A stretch of DNA of 64,000 nucleotides from Pseudorhodoferax sp. Leaf274 (GCF_001422445.1 NZ_LMNA01000001.1:288932-352931), one strand, 5' to 3'. Positions 9,352-18,500 are shown, numbered from the stretch's first letter. The notes: generated by a model from the sequence alone, not told the origin. A program made the numbers and translations.

Positions 9352-10200
9352 ATGCGTGCCACGCCCCAAAGCGCGCCGGCTGTTGCGCCGGACGTCACAC
9401 ACTACGAGAACTTCCCTGTCGCGTCCTGGCTTTGTCCACCGGCGCTGCGCCCTGCCGTGGCTGCGATCTACTGGTTTGCACGCACCGGCGACGACATGGC
9501 CGACGAGGGCCAGGACAGCGCCGACGCGCGCCTGTCCACCCTGGCCCGGTACCGCGCCGACCTGGCGGCGCTGTACGCAGGCGAGCCACTGTCGGGCCTC
9601 TGGCCTGGCGTGTTCGGCCCCCTGGCGCAGGCCAGGGCCCGGCACGCGCTGCCCTTGCAGCCGCTGGACGACCTGCTGGACGCCTTCATGCAGGACGTGC
9701 GCAAGACCGCCGCCGGCGCCGGCTACGCCGACCGCGCCGAGCTGCTGGACTACTGCAGCCGCTCGGCCGCCCCGGTGGGCCGGCTGGTGCTGCACCTGTA
9801 CGGCATCGACGCGCCCGAGGCCCTGCGCCAGAGCGACGCGATCTGCAGCGCCCTGCAGCTCATCAACTTCTGGCAGGACCTGAGCGTGGATTTGCCGCGC
9901 GGGCGCTACTACCTGCCGCAGGACGGCTGCGCCGCCCACGGCACGACCCAGGCGGCCCCGGTGCGGGCGCTGGTGGCCGAGCAGGTGCAATGGGCGCGCG
10001 CGCTGATGCTGCAGGGCGCGCCGCTGGTGCACCGCGTGCCGGGCCGCATGGGCTGGGAGCTGCGCCTGGTGGTGCAGGGTGGCCTGGCCATCCTGGACAA
10101 GATCGCCGCACTGGACCACGCCAGCTGGCGCGAGCGTCCCCGCCTGCACAAGACCGATGGGCCTCGCCTGCTGTGGCGCGCGTGGCGCATGCATGGATGA
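9352..10200 (+). CDS. hpnC: HpnC, hydroxysqualene synthase
   Basis: HpnC belongs to the trans-isoprenyl diphosphate synthase fold and converts presqualene diphosphate to hydroxysqualene. Both aspartate-rich motifs are visible: DDMADE (residues 47-52) and QDLSVD followed by LPRGRYYLP (about 180). The ATG start gives 282 residues; an upstream TTG would add 23 residues lying over the divergent promoter and is less likely. It heads hpnC-hpnD-hpnE, the three-step route from farnesyl diphosphate to squalene. The gene is divergent from the efflux operon and shares its upstream region. Confidence 0.93.
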   Translation: MRATPQSAPAVAPDVTHYENFPVASWLCPPALRPAVAAIYWFARTGDDMADEGQDSADARLSTLARYRADLAALYAGEPLSGLWPGVFGPLAQARARHALPLQPLDDLLDAFMQDVRKTAAGAGYADRAELLDYCSRSAAPVGRLVLHLYGIDAPEALRQSDAICSALQLINFWQDLSVDLPRGRYYLPQDGCAAHGTTQAAPVRALVAEQVQWARALMLQGAPLVHRVPGRMGWELRLVVQGGLAILDKIAALDHASWRERPRLHKTDGPRLLWRAWRMHG

Positions 10201-10318
10201 ACGACCCGTTGAAGCACACACCGCCGACGCCCAGCAGACCCGAACCCGACGCTTTCCCCATGGCAACGCCGCTGCCGCATCCTTGCGCGCGCCGGTCCTA
10301 GACAATCCCGCCCCATGA
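10193..10318 (+). other. Open spacer frame bridging hpnC and hpnD
   Basis: An ATG inside the hpnC end opens a 41-codon frame whose TGA overlaps the hpnD ATG (ATGA). A second frame begins on the hpnC stop itself (ATGA at 10197) and ends 13 bases before hpnD. Neither encodes a recognisable peptide. It is listed because similar bridging frames occur at other junctions here; alone it could be chance in GC-rich DNA. Confidence 0.2.
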
Positions 10319-11160
10319 CAACGACACCGGAACAGTACGTGCAGCAGAAGGCCGCGGCCTCGGGCAGCAGCTTCTACTACGCCTTCCTGTTTCTGCCCAA
10401 GCCGCGCCGCGCGGCCATCACCGCCTTCTACGCCTTCTGCCGCGAGGTCGACGACGTGGTCGACGAGGTCAGCGACCCGGCCGTCGCACGCACCAAGCTG
10501 GCCTGGTGGCAGACCGAGGTCGCCAAGGCCTATGCCGGCCAGCCCAGCCACCCCGTGATGCAGGCGCTGATGCCGCTGGCGCCACAGTTCGGCATCGAGC
10601 AGCGCCACCTGCAGGCCGTCGTCGAGGGCTGCCAGATGGACCTGGAACAGACGCGCTACCTCGATTTCCCGGGCCTGAAGCGCTATTGCCACCTCGTGGC
10701 CGGCATCGTCGGCGAGGTCTCCGCGCGCATCTTCGGCCAGACCCAGGACGCCACCACGCAGTACGCCCACACCCTGGGGCTGGCCTTCCAGCTGACCAAC
10801 ATCATCCGCGACGTGGGCGAGGATGCCATGCGCGGGCGCATCTACCTGCCCATCGACGAGCTGCAGCGCTTCGACGTCAAGGCCCACGAGCTGCTGAACC
10901 GGGTCCATTCCGAGCGCTTCGTCGCGCTCATGCGGTTCCAGGCCGAACGTGCCCATGCCCTGTACGACGAGGCGCTGGCGCTGCTGCCGGCCGCCGACTG
11001 GCGCGCGCAGAAGCCCGGGCTCATGATGGCCAGCATCTACCGCACGCTGCTGCGCGAGATCGAGCGCGACAACTTCGCCGTGCTGGACCAGCGCATCAGC
11101 CTCACGCCGCTGCGCAAGTTCTGGCTGGCGTGGAAGGTGCAGGCATTGGGCCGCCTATGA
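10315..11160 (+). CDS. hpnD: HpnD, presqualene diphosphate synthase
   Basis: HpnD condenses two farnesyl diphosphates to presqualene diphosphate. The 281-residue protein has both substrate-binding motifs: DDVVDE (46-51) and NIIRDVGEDAMRGRIYLP (about 162-179). The N-terminus SGSSFYYAFLFLPKPRR is typical of the family. It lies between hpnC and hpnE on the same strand. No Shine-Dalgarno sequence is visible just before the ATG. Confidence 0.94.
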   Translation: MTTTPEQYVQQKAAASGSSFYYAFLFLPKPRRAAITAFYAFCREVDDVVDEVSDPAVARTKLAWWQTEVAKAYAGQPSHPVMQALMPLAPQFGIEQRHLQAVVEGCQMDLEQTRYLDFPGLKRYCHLVAGIVGEVSARIFGQTQDATTQYAHTLGLAFQLTNIIRDVGEDAMRGRIYLPIDELQRFDVKAHELLNRVHSERFVALMRFQAERAHALYDEALALLPAADWRAQKPGLMMASIYRTLLREIERDNFAVLDQRISLTPLRKFWLAWKVQALGRL

Positions 11161-11252
11161 GCCCCCCCGCTTTTCACGCCCTTCGGTCGCGCGCCTCCAC
11201 CGCCCACGGGGCAGGCGCGCCCGGCTCGGTGCGGCCCGGCGCCCGGCCGTGA
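11157..11252 (+). CDS. Bridging mini-ORF between hpnD and hpnE (31 codons)
   Basis: The ATG overlaps the hpnD stop as ATGA, and the TGA overlaps the GTG start of hpnE as GTGA; the whole gap is open in this frame. The DNA begins ATGAGCCCCCCCGC, like the zinc-ribbon/mutL spacer (ATGACGCCCCCCACGC). The peptide starts MSPPAFHALRSR and ends in a Gly/Ala/Pro/Arg-rich part with GAGAPGS. hpnE has no Shine-Dalgarno sequence, so reading through this frame could couple its translation to hpnD. That the peptide is made or useful is inference. Confidence 0.4.
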   Translation: MSPPAFHALRSRASTAHGAGAPGSVRPGARP

Positions 11253-12508
11253 AGCTGGCCATCGTCGGCGCCGGCTGGGCCGGCCTGGCCGCTGCCGTGC
11301 GCGCCACCGAGGCCGGCCACCAGGTCACCGTCTTCGAATCGGCCCGCCATGCCGGCGGGCGCGCGCGCAGCGTGGTGCACGACCATGCCGGCCGCGCGCT
11401 CACGCTGGACAACGGCCAACACATCCTGATCGGCGCCTACACCGAGACCCTGGCGCTGATGCGCAGCGTGGGCGTGGACCCCGACCAGGCCCTGCTGCGC
11501 CTGCCGCTGGACCTGCGCCTGGCCGACGGCAGCGGCATCGCACTGCCCGACCGCGCACCGCCGTGGGACGCACTGGCCGGCATCCTGGGCGCGCGCGGCT
11601 GGGGCTGGCGCGACAAGGCCACGCTGCTGGCCGCCACCACGCGCTGGCAGCTGGCCGGCTTTCGCTGCGCGCCACAGGCCAGCGTGGCGCAACTGTGCAC
11701 CGGCCTCACGGCACGCGTGCAGCAGCAGTTCGTCGAGCCGCTGTGCCTGTCCGCCCTCAACACGTGCGCCGACGAGGCCAGCGCCAGCGTGTTCCTGCGC
11801 GTGCTGCGCGATTCCCTGCTGGGCGGGCGCGGCGGGTCCAACCTGCTCGTCCCGCGCCGGCCGCTGGGCGCCCTGTTCCCCGCGCCGGCCATGGCCTGGC
11901 TCCAGGCGCGTGGCCAGCCCGTGCAGCTGGGCACGCGCGTGGCCGCGCTGCAGCAGGACGGCCGCGCCTGGCGCGTCGACGGCCAGGCCTTCGACCGTGT
12001 GCTGCTGGCTTGCCCGTCATGGGAGGCCGCGCGCCTGGTCCGTACGGCCGACAGGGCCACCACTTCCGCGGCCCGGTCCTGGCTGGCCTGTGCCGATGCG
12101 CTGCGGTTCGAGCCCATCACCACGGTCTACGCCACCAGCGCCACGCGCCTGCCGCGGCCCATGACGGCGCTGGCGGGCGGCCCGGCCCAGTTCGTGTTCG
12201 ACCGCCGCCACCTGGGCGAAGACGGCCTGCTGGCCTTCGTCGTGAGCGTGAGCCGCGGCACACGCGAGGAACTGCAGCAGCAGGTGATCGCCCAGGGCCG
12301 CGCGCAGTTGGCCCGGTTCGGCCTGGGCGACCTGCAGCCCGTCGTCACCATCGTGGAAAAGCGCGCCACCTTTGCCTGCACGCCCGGCCTGCAGCGGCCC
12401 GGCCTGCAGGTCGCGCCAGGCCTGTCGGCCTGCGGCGAGTACGTGGCCGGCCCCTACCCCGGCACCATCGAGGGCGCGGTGCGCAGCGCGCTACAGGCGC
12501 TGGCCTGA
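11249..12508 (+). CDS. hpnE: HpnE, FAD-dependent hydroxysqualene dehydroxylase
   Basis: HpnE reduces hydroxysqualene to squalene, the last step of the HpnCDE route. The 419-residue protein opens with a Rossmann FAD-binding motif, VGAGWAGLAAA (6-16), followed by the amine-oxidase/phytoene-desaturase fold, and ends in the conserved FAD-contact region ACGEYVAGPYPGTIEGAVRSG-like. The start is GTG. It ends two bases before the convergent HAD gene, with no terminator between. A carotenoid desaturase role is less likely given the hpnC and hpnD neighbours. Squalene-hopene cyclase is not in the window. Confidence 0.92.
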   Translation: MKLAIVGAGWAGLAAAVRATEAGHQVTVFESARHAGGRARSVVHDHAGRALTLDNGQHILIGAYTETLALMRSVGVDPDQALLRLPLDLRLADGSGIALPDRAPPWDALAGILGARGWGWRDKATLLAATTRWQLAGFRCAPQASVAQLCTGLTARVQQQFVEPLCLSALNTCADEASASVFLRVLRDSLLGGRGGSNLLVPRRPLGALFPAPAMAWLQARGQPVQLGTRVAALQQDGRAWRVDGQAFDRVLLACPSWEAARLVRTADRATTSAARSWLACADALRFEPITTVYATSATRLPRPMTALAGGPAQFVFDRRHLGEDGLLAFVVSVSRGTREELQQQVIAQGRAQLARFGLGDLQPVVTIVEKRATFACTPGLQRPGLQVAPGLSACGEYVAGPYPGTIEGAVRSALQALA

Positions 12509-12509
12509 A

Positions 12510-13202
12510 TCAGCGGAACAGCGCGCAGAGCTCGCGCAGGTCCGCCAGGCTCGCATGCGGCTGCACCGACTGCGTCCACGGGTGCTCGCCGCGGTTGATC
12601 CAGGCCGTCTGCATGCCCACCGCATGCGCACCCAGCACGTCGAGCAGCGCGTCGTCGCCCACGTGCAGCACGGCCTCGGCCGGCACGCCGGCGGCCTCGG
12701 CCGCGGCCAGGAAGATGCGCGCATCGGGCTTGCCCACGCCGAAGCCCGTGGCGCTGAACGCCGCGCGGAAATGCTGCTGTAGCCCCACGCGCGCGAGGTC
12801 GGCGTTGCCGTTGGACACGGCCACCAGCGGGAAGCGCGCGGCCAGGAATTCCAGCGCCTCCAGCGCATCCTCGTAGAGCTCGACCTCGTGGCGCACGGCG
12901 ATGAAGACGTCGAACGCGGCAGCGGCCAGCGCCTCGTCGTCGCCGGCCTGCACCAGCGCGCGCCGGATCGACTCGCGCCGCAGAAAGCCCATGTCGTGCG
13001 CCAGGTGCGCATGCTCCTGCACGACCTGCTCGCGCAGCAGGCGGCGCTGCTCGGCATCGCCCCAGAAGCGGCCTGTCGCCGGCGCGTGGTCGGAAAACCA
13101 GGCGCCCAGCGCCTTCTCGGCCTTGGCGATGGTGGGCCAGATCGGCCAGAGGGTGTCGTCCAGGTCGAGCGTGATGGCCCGGACTTTGGTGGTCTGCAGC
13201 AT
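12510..13202 (-). CDS. HAD-family hydrolase (phosphatase)
   Basis: The 230-residue protein has the haloacid-dehalogenase motifs: nucleophile DLDDT near the start (MLQTTKVRAITLDLDDTLWP), motif II in VAVSNGN, lysine in GVGKPDARIF, and motif IV in GDDALLDVLGA. The helical cap between motifs I and II fits subfamily I. Substrate is unknown; phosphoglycolate- or nucleotide-phosphatase-like activity is possible. The start has 7 further open codons upstream, but MLQTT fits best. Only 20 bases separate it from the divergent hemH, so their promoters must overlap coding DNA. Confidence 0.85.
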   Translation of the reverse strand: MLQTTKVRAITLDLDDTLWPIWPTIAKAEKALGAWFSDHAPATGRFWGDAEQRRLLREQVVQEHAHLAHDMGFLRRESIRRALVQAGDDEALAAAAFDVFIAVRHEVELYEDALEALEFLAARFPLVAVSNGNADLARVGLQQHFRAAFSATGFGVGKPDARIFLAAAEAAGVPAEAVLHVGDDALLDVLGAHAVGMQTAWINRGEHPWTQSVQPHASLADLRELCALFR

Positions 13203-13222
13203 GGGTCGCCGAGAATAGCGCA

Positions 13223-14275
13223 ATGCCCCTTCCCCCCGCGCCCGCTGCCACCGACATCCCCGGCAGCACTGCCGTCCTGTACTGCAACCTCGGCACGCCC
13301 GACGCCCCGACCGCCCCCGCCGTGCGGCGCTACCTGGCCGAGTTCCTGTCCGACCCGCGCGTGGTGGAGATTCCCAGGCTGGCCTGGTGGCCCATCCTGC
13401 ACGGCATCATCCTGCGCGTGCGGCCGGCCAAGTCGGCTGCCAAGTACGCCAGCATCTGGACGGACCAGGGCTCGGCCCTGAAGGTCTGGACCGCGGCGCA
13501 GACCCTGGGCCTGCGCGGCGCGCTGGCCGGGCGCGGCCACCGCGTTGGCGTGCACTACGCCATGCGTTACGGCCAGCCCGCCATCGCGGCGCAGCTGGAC
13601 GCCCTGGCCGCCCAAGGGGTCACGCGCATCCTCGTGCTGCAGGCCTACCCGCAGTACTCGGGCACCACCACGGCCAGCGTGCTGGACGCGGTGGGCGACT
13701 GGAGCCGGCGCCAGCGCCGCGTGCCCGACTTCCGGTTCGTGGGCGACTACCACGGCGACGCGGGCTACATCGCCGCACTGGCCGACAGCGTCGAACGCCA
13801 CTGGGCCCAACACGGCCGCGGCGAACTGCTGCTCATGAGCTTCCACGGCATTCCCGCGCGCAACATCGCGCTGGGCGACCCCTACCACGCGCAGTGCCAG
13901 GCCACGGCGCGCCTGCTGGCGCAGCGGCTGGGCCTGGGCAGCGCGCAATACCGCGTGACCTTCCAGTCGCGCTTCGGCCGCGCCAAGTGGCTGGAGCCCT
14001 ACACCGAACCCACGCTGCGCGCCCTCGCGCAACAAGGCACCAGGCGCATCGACGTGATGTGCCCCGGCTTTCCGAGCGACTGCCTGGAGACGCTGGAGGA
14101 AATCAACATGGAAGCGCGCGAGGCCTTCCTCGAATCGGGCGGCGAGGCCTTCAGCTACATCCCCTGCCTGAACGACAGCCCGGCCTGGGCCGCGGCCCTG
14201 GCCGACCTGGCCGAACGCCACCTGACCGGCTGGAATACCCGGACGGGCGAGGCGGATCAGCCAGCGGTCAGTTAA
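13223..14275 (+). CDS. hemH: Ferrochelatase
   Basis: Ferrochelatase inserts ferrous iron into protoporphyrin IX, the last step of protoheme synthesis, at the cytoplasmic membrane face. The 350-residue protein shows the N-terminal LYCNLGTPDAPT motif, the catalytic His208 in SFHGIP, and the CPGFPSDCLETLEEI region near the C-terminus. It is followed on the same strand by tctB after 104 bases. No iron-sulfur cluster ligands are evident at the C-terminus. Confidence 0.96.
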   Translation: MPLPPAPAATDIPGSTAVLYCNLGTPDAPTAPAVRRYLAEFLSDPRVVEIPRLAWWPILHGIILRVRPAKSAAKYASIWTDQGSALKVWTAAQTLGLRGALAGRGHRVGVHYAMRYGQPAIAAQLDALAAQGVTRILVLQAYPQYSGTTTASVLDAVGDWSRRQRRVPDFRFVGDYHGDAGYIAALADSVERHWAQHGRGELLLMSFHGIPARNIALGDPYHAQCQATARLLAQRLGLGSAQYRVTFQSRFGRAKWLEPYTEPTLRALAQQGTRRIDVMCPGFPSDCLETLEEINMEAREAFLESGGEAFSYIPCLNDSPAWAAALADLAERHLTGWNTRTGEADQPAVS

Positions 14276-14379
14276 CGCTTTTTACGCTCGCTGCACAGCC
14301 GCGCCCTCCGCGTGGCTGCGTCGGTGCGCGTCCGCGTGCCGGCCCGTTCCACTTCGGGGCCGCGTGCCCCCCTGCCTCC
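14276..14379 (+). other. GC-rich spacer hemH/tctB, open in the bridging frame
   Basis: Between the hemH stop and the tctB start the hemH frame stays open for 35 codons and then ends in a TGA overlapping the tctB ATG (ATGA). There is no start codon at its beginning because hemH ends in TAA. Its translation begins RFLRSLHSRALR, resembling FHALRSRAS of the hpnD/hpnE spacer. It looks like a decayed copy of the bridging spacers described elsewhere. Confidence 0.3.
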
Positions 14380-14826
14380 ATGAAAACCACCCGAGACATC
14401 CACGACCTCGTCGGCGGACTGCTGATGACCGCCGCCGGCATCTTCTTTGCGCTGTACGGCCAGCGCTACACCTTTGGCGAAGCCGCCCGCATGGGCCCGG
14501 GCTACTTTCCCGTCGTGCTGGGCTGGGCCCTGGCCGTGCTCGGCGTGCTGGTGGCCCTGCCCGCCTGGTGGCGGCGCGGCACCGGCATCACCGTGCAGTG
14601 GAACAACCTGCTGTGGTGCATCGCCGCGCTGCTGGCCTTCGCCTTCACGCTGCACCCGCTGGGCGTGGTGCTGGCCTCGTTCTTCGCCGCGCTGCTCTCG
14701 CTCGTGCCCTCGGCCATGGCACTGCGCACGCGGCTCACGGTCTGCGCCGTGGTCGCGGTGCTGACCACGCTGATCTTCCCGATCGGCCTGCAGATGATCC
14801 TGCCGCTGTGGCCCTGGAGCAGCTGA
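14380..14826 (+). CDS. tctB: TctB, small membrane subunit of a tripartite tricarboxylate transporter
   Basis: TctB is the poorly conserved four-helix subunit of TTT carriers that take up citrate or other carboxylates with a periplasmic TctC receptor. The 148-residue protein has four hydrophobic segments (about 10-30, 42-62, 78-106 and 119-140). It ends four bases before tctA, and the tctD-tctE two-component genes follow on the same strand. No tctC gene is in this cluster; the nearest is at 21203-22165 on the other strand. Confidence 0.9.
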   Translation: MKTTRDIHDLVGGLLMTAAGIFFALYGQRYTFGEAARMGPGYFPVVLGWALAVLGVLVALPAWWRRGTGITVQWNNLLWCIAALLAFAFTLHPLGVVLASFFAALLSLVPSAMALRTRLTVCAVVAVLTTLIFPIGLQMILPLWPWSS

Positions 14827-14830
14827 CGCC

Positions 14831-16357
14831 ATGGACCTTCTCTCCAACCTCTGGCTCGGCCTGCAAGTCGCCTCCGAGCCCATCACCTTGCTCTACTGCT
14901 TCGGCGGCGTGCTGCTGGGCACCGTGGTCGGCGTGCTGCCCGGCATCGGCGCGCTGGCCGCCATCTCGCTGCTGCTGCCGCTGACCTACCACATGCCGCC
15001 CACGGCGGCCATCATCATGCTGGCCGGCGTGTACTACGGCGCGCAGTACGGCGGCTCCACCGCCTCCATCCTGCTGAACCTGCCGGGCACGCCATCGTCG
15101 GCCGTGACCTGCCTGGACGGCTACCCCATGGCCAAGAACGGCAAGGCCGGCGTGGCGCTGTTCGTGACCACCATCGCCTCGCTCGCGGGCGCGATGTCGG
15201 GGCTCGTGCTGCTGGTGCTGTTCTCGCCCGCGATCTCGGAGATCGGCCTGAAGTTCGGCCCGGCCGAGTTCTTCTCGATGATGGTGCTGGGCCTGGTGGC
15301 AGCCTCGTCGATGAGCACGGGCTCGGCCGCCAAGGGCCTGGCCATGGTGGTGTTCGGCCTGCTGCTGGGCATGGTCGGCACCGACGTGAACTCGGGCGTG
15401 GCGCGCTTCTCGTTCGATGTGCCCGAACTCATGGACGGCATCAACCTGATCGCGCTGGCCATGGGCCTGTTCGGCGTGGCAGAGGTGGTGCGCTGCATCA
15501 ACTCGGCCGACACCAGCCGCCGGCCCGACAAGGTCACGCTGCGCTCCATGGTGCCGAGCCGGGAAGACTTCAAGGCCACGCTCAAGCCGATGGCGCGCGG
15601 CTCGGCGCTGGGCTCGGCGCTCGGCGCGCTGCCGGGCGTGGGCCCGTCCATCGCGGCCTTCATGTCCTACGCCATCGAGAAGAAAGTGGCCAAGGACCCG
15701 AGCCGCTTCGGCCACGGCGCCATCGAGGGCATCACGGCGCCCGAGTCGGCCAACAACGCCGCCGCGCAGACCGCCTTCGTGCCCTCGCTGTCGCTCGGCA
15801 TCCCGGGCGACGCGGTGATGGCCGTGATGCTGGGTGCGCTGATCATCCACGGCATCCAGCCCGGCCCCATGCTCATCACCGAGCAGCCGCAGCTGTTCTG
15901 GGGTCTGGTGGTCAGCTTCGCCATCGGCAACATCATGCTGGTGGTGCTGAACCTGCCGACCATCGGCCTGTGGGTCGCGCTGCTGCGCATCCCGTTCGCG
16001 TGGATGTACCCGGCCATCCTGGTGTTCGTGGCGCTGGGCGTGTACAGCGTGAACAACAACACCTTCGACATCTTCTCGGTCGCGGCGCTGGGCATCATGG
16101 GCTATGCGCTGATGGTGCTGCGCTTCGAGCCGGCGCCGCTGCTGCTGGGCTACATCCTGGGGCCGATGCTGGAAGAGAACCTGCGCCGCGCGCTGCTGCT
16201 CTCGCGCGGCGACGCGATGGTCTTCATCGAGCGGCCCATCAGCGCAGGCCTGCTGGCCGTCACGCTGCTGCTGCTGCTGTGGGCGATCTGGTCCACCGTG
16301 CGCGCCACGCTGCGCTCCAAGCGCCAGCTGGAAATGGCGCAGCAGGTGCCGGGGTGA
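14831..16357 (+). CDS. tctA: TctA, large membrane subunit of a tripartite tricarboxylate transporter
   Basis: TctA is the multi-helix transport subunit of the TTT family. The 508-residue protein has about 12 hydrophobic segments and the two family repeats: GVLPGIGALAAISLLLPLTY with YYGAQYGGSTASILLNLPG near 35-85, and GALPGVGPSIAAFMSYAIEK with LGIPGDAVMAVMLGAL in the second half. It lies between tctB and the tctD regulator. The substrate is not evident. Confidence 0.96.
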   Translation: MDLLSNLWLGLQVASEPITLLYCFGGVLLGTVVGVLPGIGALAAISLLLPLTYHMPPTAAIIMLAGVYYGAQYGGSTASILLNLPGTPSSAVTCLDGYPMAKNGKAGVALFVTTIASLAGAMSGLVLLVLFSPAISEIGLKFGPAEFFSMMVLGLVAASSMSTGSAAKGLAMVVFGLLLGMVGTDVNSGVARFSFDVPELMDGINLIALAMGLFGVAEVVRCINSADTSRRPDKVTLRSMVPSREDFKATLKPMARGSALGSALGALPGVGPSIAAFMSYAIEKKVAKDPSRFGHGAIEGITAPESANNAAAQTAFVPSLSLGIPGDAVMAVMLGALIIHGIQPGPMLITEQPQLFWGLVVSFAIGNIMLVVLNLPTIGLWVALLRIPFAWMYPAILVFVALGVYSVNNNTFDIFSVAALGIMGYALMVLRFEPAPLLLGYILGPMLEENLRRALLLSRGDAMVFIERPISAGLLAVTLLLLLWAIWSTVRATLRSKRQLEMAQQVPG

Positions 16358-16382
16358 ACCCCTTCTGCTAGCCTCGCACCCC

Positions 16383-17072
16383 ATGCGAATCCTGCTGGTT
16401 GAAGACGATACCGTGCTGCGCGAGGTCATGACGCGCAGCCTGGAGCACGCGGGCCACCGCGTCGACCCGGCCGAGAGCGTCGAGGACGCCGCCCACCTGT
16501 GGCGCGTGCAGCCCTTCGACGCGGTGCTGCTCGACCTGAACCTGCCGCAGCACGCACGCCCCGGCAGCACCATGGGCTCGGGCCTGGCGGTGCTGCGCGA
16601 GGCGCGTGCGCGCGGCGACCGCACGCCGGTGCTGGTGCTCACGGCACGCAACCGCACCGAAGAGCGCATCGCCGGCCTGGACGCCGGCGCCGACGACTAC
16701 CTCGGCAAGCCCTTCGACCTGGCCGAGGTCGAGGCCCGGCTGCGCGCGCTGGTGCGCCGCGCCATCGGCACCGACGACGTGGCCACGCTCGGGCAGCTGC
16801 AGCTGGACCGGCGCGCGCGCCGCTTCAGCGTGGCCGGCGAGCCGCTGGACCTGCCCGCGCGCGAGTTCGAGGTGCTGTGGGAGCTCATGAGCCCGCCCGG
16901 CCACGCGGTGAACAAGCGCACGCTGTCGGACAAGCTCTCGGGCTTCGACGACGCGTTGGGCGACAACGCGCTGGAAGCCTTCATCTCGCGCCTGCGCAAG
17001 AAGCTCGCGGGCAGCGGCGCGGCCATCCGCACGCTGCGCGGCATCGGCTACCTGCTGGAGCCCGAGGCTTGA
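16383..17072 (+). CDS. tctD: OmpR-family response regulator of the tct cluster
   Basis: The 229-residue protein has an N-terminal receiver (acidic pocket E7, D8, D9; phosphorylation site Asp51 in LLDLNLP) and a C-terminal winged-helix DNA-binding domain (about 135-225). A short insertion (PQHARPGSTMGSG) after beta-3 is typical of TctD/QseB-like regulators. It starts 25 bases after tctA and ends two bases before the kinase gene, which is its likely partner. It presumably activates tctBA and the distant receptor in response to carboxylates. Confidence 0.93.
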   Translation: MRILLVEDDTVLREVMTRSLEHAGHRVDPAESVEDAAHLWRVQPFDAVLLDLNLPQHARPGSTMGSGLAVLREARARGDRTPVLVLTARNRTEERIAGLDAGADDYLGKPFDLAEVEARLRALVRRAIGTDDVATLGQLQLDRRARRFSVAGEPLDLPAREFEVLWELMSPPGHAVNKRTLSDKLSGFDDALGDNALEAFISRLRKKLAGSGAAIRTLRGIGYLLEPEA

Positions 17073-17074
17073 GC

Positions 17075-18490
17075 ATGCCGGCTGCGGGTGTGGCTGCGCC
17101 TTCGCTGCGCATCCGCATGCTGCAGCACGTGATGCTGCCGCTGGTGCTGACCTGGCTGATCGGCACCATCGCCACGCTGGGCGTGGCCAGCTACTTCACC
17201 GAGCAGGCGTTCGACCGCGCGCTGCTCGACGACGCCTACTCCATCGCCTCGCAGGTCGGCCCGCTGCCCGACGGCCAGGTGGTGCTGCGCCTGACGACCA
17301 GCGAGCTCACGGCGGCGCTGTTCGACCAGGCCGAGGCCGTCTACTTCAGCGTGCTGCGGCCCGACGGCTCGCGCCTGGCCGGCGAGCCGCTGCCGGAGAT
17401 GCCGCTGCCCTCCCAACCCGAGGGCCACCTCTACGGCAACACCTTCTACCAGGGCCATCCCGTGCGCGCCGTGGTGCTGCGCCACAGCGTGGACGGCGCC
17501 GACTACCACGTCGTGATGGCCCACACCACGCGCATCCGCGGCGCGCTCGTGCAGCGCCTGCTGGTGTTCGGCGCGTTGCCGCTGCTGCTCTTGCTGGGCC
17601 TGCTGGCCATCTGGCTGTGGCGCGGCATCCAGCGCGATCTGGCCCCGCTGAGCCAGCTGCAGGCCGCGCTCGCGCACCGCGACGCCAACGACCTCTCGCC
17701 GGTGCCGCTGGCCCCCTCCACGCAGGAGATCGACGAGGTCGGCCACGCCGTCAACGCCTTGTTCGAGCGCCTGGGCCGCAACGTGCGTGCCCAGCGCGAG
17801 TTCGCCGGCAACGTGGCGCACGAGCTGCGCACGCCGCTGGCTGGCATCCGCGCGCTGGCCGACTACGGCCTGGCGCATCCGGGCACGGCGGTCTCGCGCC
17901 AGCAGCTGCAGCAGATCGCCACCAGCGCCGAGCGCGCGGGCCGGCTCGTGAACCAGCTGCTGGACCTGGCCCTGGCCGACGAGGGCGAACTCGTGCTCAA
18001 GCGCGAACGCCTGCCGCTGGGCCCGTTGGTCGGCCAGACCATCGTGCGCCACCTGGACAAGGCCGATGCGCGCGGCGTGGACCTGGGCGCGCGCGGCCTG
18101 GACGAGGCCGGCGACGACGACTTCACGGTCTGGGCCGATGCCGCGCTCGTCGAAGGCATCCTGGACAACCTGGTCGACAACGCGTTGCGCTATGGCGGCC
18201 GCACGCTGACCATCGCCTTGCAGGACACCCCCGCGCGCGACGCCTGCGTGCTGGCCGTGGTGGACGACGGCCCGGGCATCCCCGCCTCGGCCCGCCAGGA
18301 CCTCATGCAGCGTTGGGCCCAGGGCCGCGACGGCGAGAAGCTGGGCCAGGGCGCGGGCCTGGGCCTGTCCATCGTGGCGCGCTACGCGCAACTGCTGGGC
18401 TCCGAGCTGCGGCTGGACACCGGCGAGGATGGCCGCGGCCTGCGCGCCAGCGTGACGCTGCCGCGCGCCGTGCAATCGCCCCACCCGTAG
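17075..18490 (+). CDS. tctE: Sensor histidine kinase of the tct cluster
   Basis: The 471-residue kinase has a first membrane helix (about 18-42), a periplasmic 2CSK-type sensor segment (to about 160), a second helix ([20 protein letters not shown]), a HAMP-like linker, HisKA with His249 in [11 protein letters not shown], and HATPase_c with N, G1 (DDGPGIP) and G2 (GAGLGLSIV) boxes. The ATG is two bases after the tctD stop; a TTG overlapping the stop is an alternative start. It is expected to phosphorylate TctD. Confidence 0.93.
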   Translation: MPAAGVAAPSLRIRMLQHVMLPLVLTWLIGTIATLGVASYFTEQAFDRALLDDAYSIASQVGPLPDGQVVLRLTTSELTAALFDQAEAVYFSVLRPDGSRLAGEPLPEMPLPSQPEGHLYGNTFYQGHPVRAVVLRHSVDGADYHVVMAHTTRIRGALVQRLLVFGALPLLLLLGLLAIWLWRGIQRDLAPLSQLQAALAHRDANDLSPVPLAPSTQEIDEVGHAVNALFERLGRNVRAQREFAGNVAHELRTPLAGIRALADYGLAHPGTAVSRQQLQQIATSAERAGRLVNQLLDLALADEGELVLKRERLPLGPLVGQTIVRHLDKADARGVDLGARGLDEAGDDDFTVWADAALVEGILDNLVDNALRYGGRTLTIALQDTPARDACVLAVVDDGPGIPASARQDLMQRWAQGRDGEKLGQGAGLGLSIVARYAQLLGSELRLDTGEDGRGLRASVTLPRAVQSPHP

Positions 18491-18500
18491 GACATTTCGC

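Noticed and set aside
11249-12508. Carotenoid (phytoene) desaturase
   Set aside because: The fold is shared, but the hpnC and hpnD neighbours and the sequence fit HpnE.
16354-16371. GTGA-start frame between tctA and tctD
   Set aside because: It ends after five codons in TAG, well before the tctD start.
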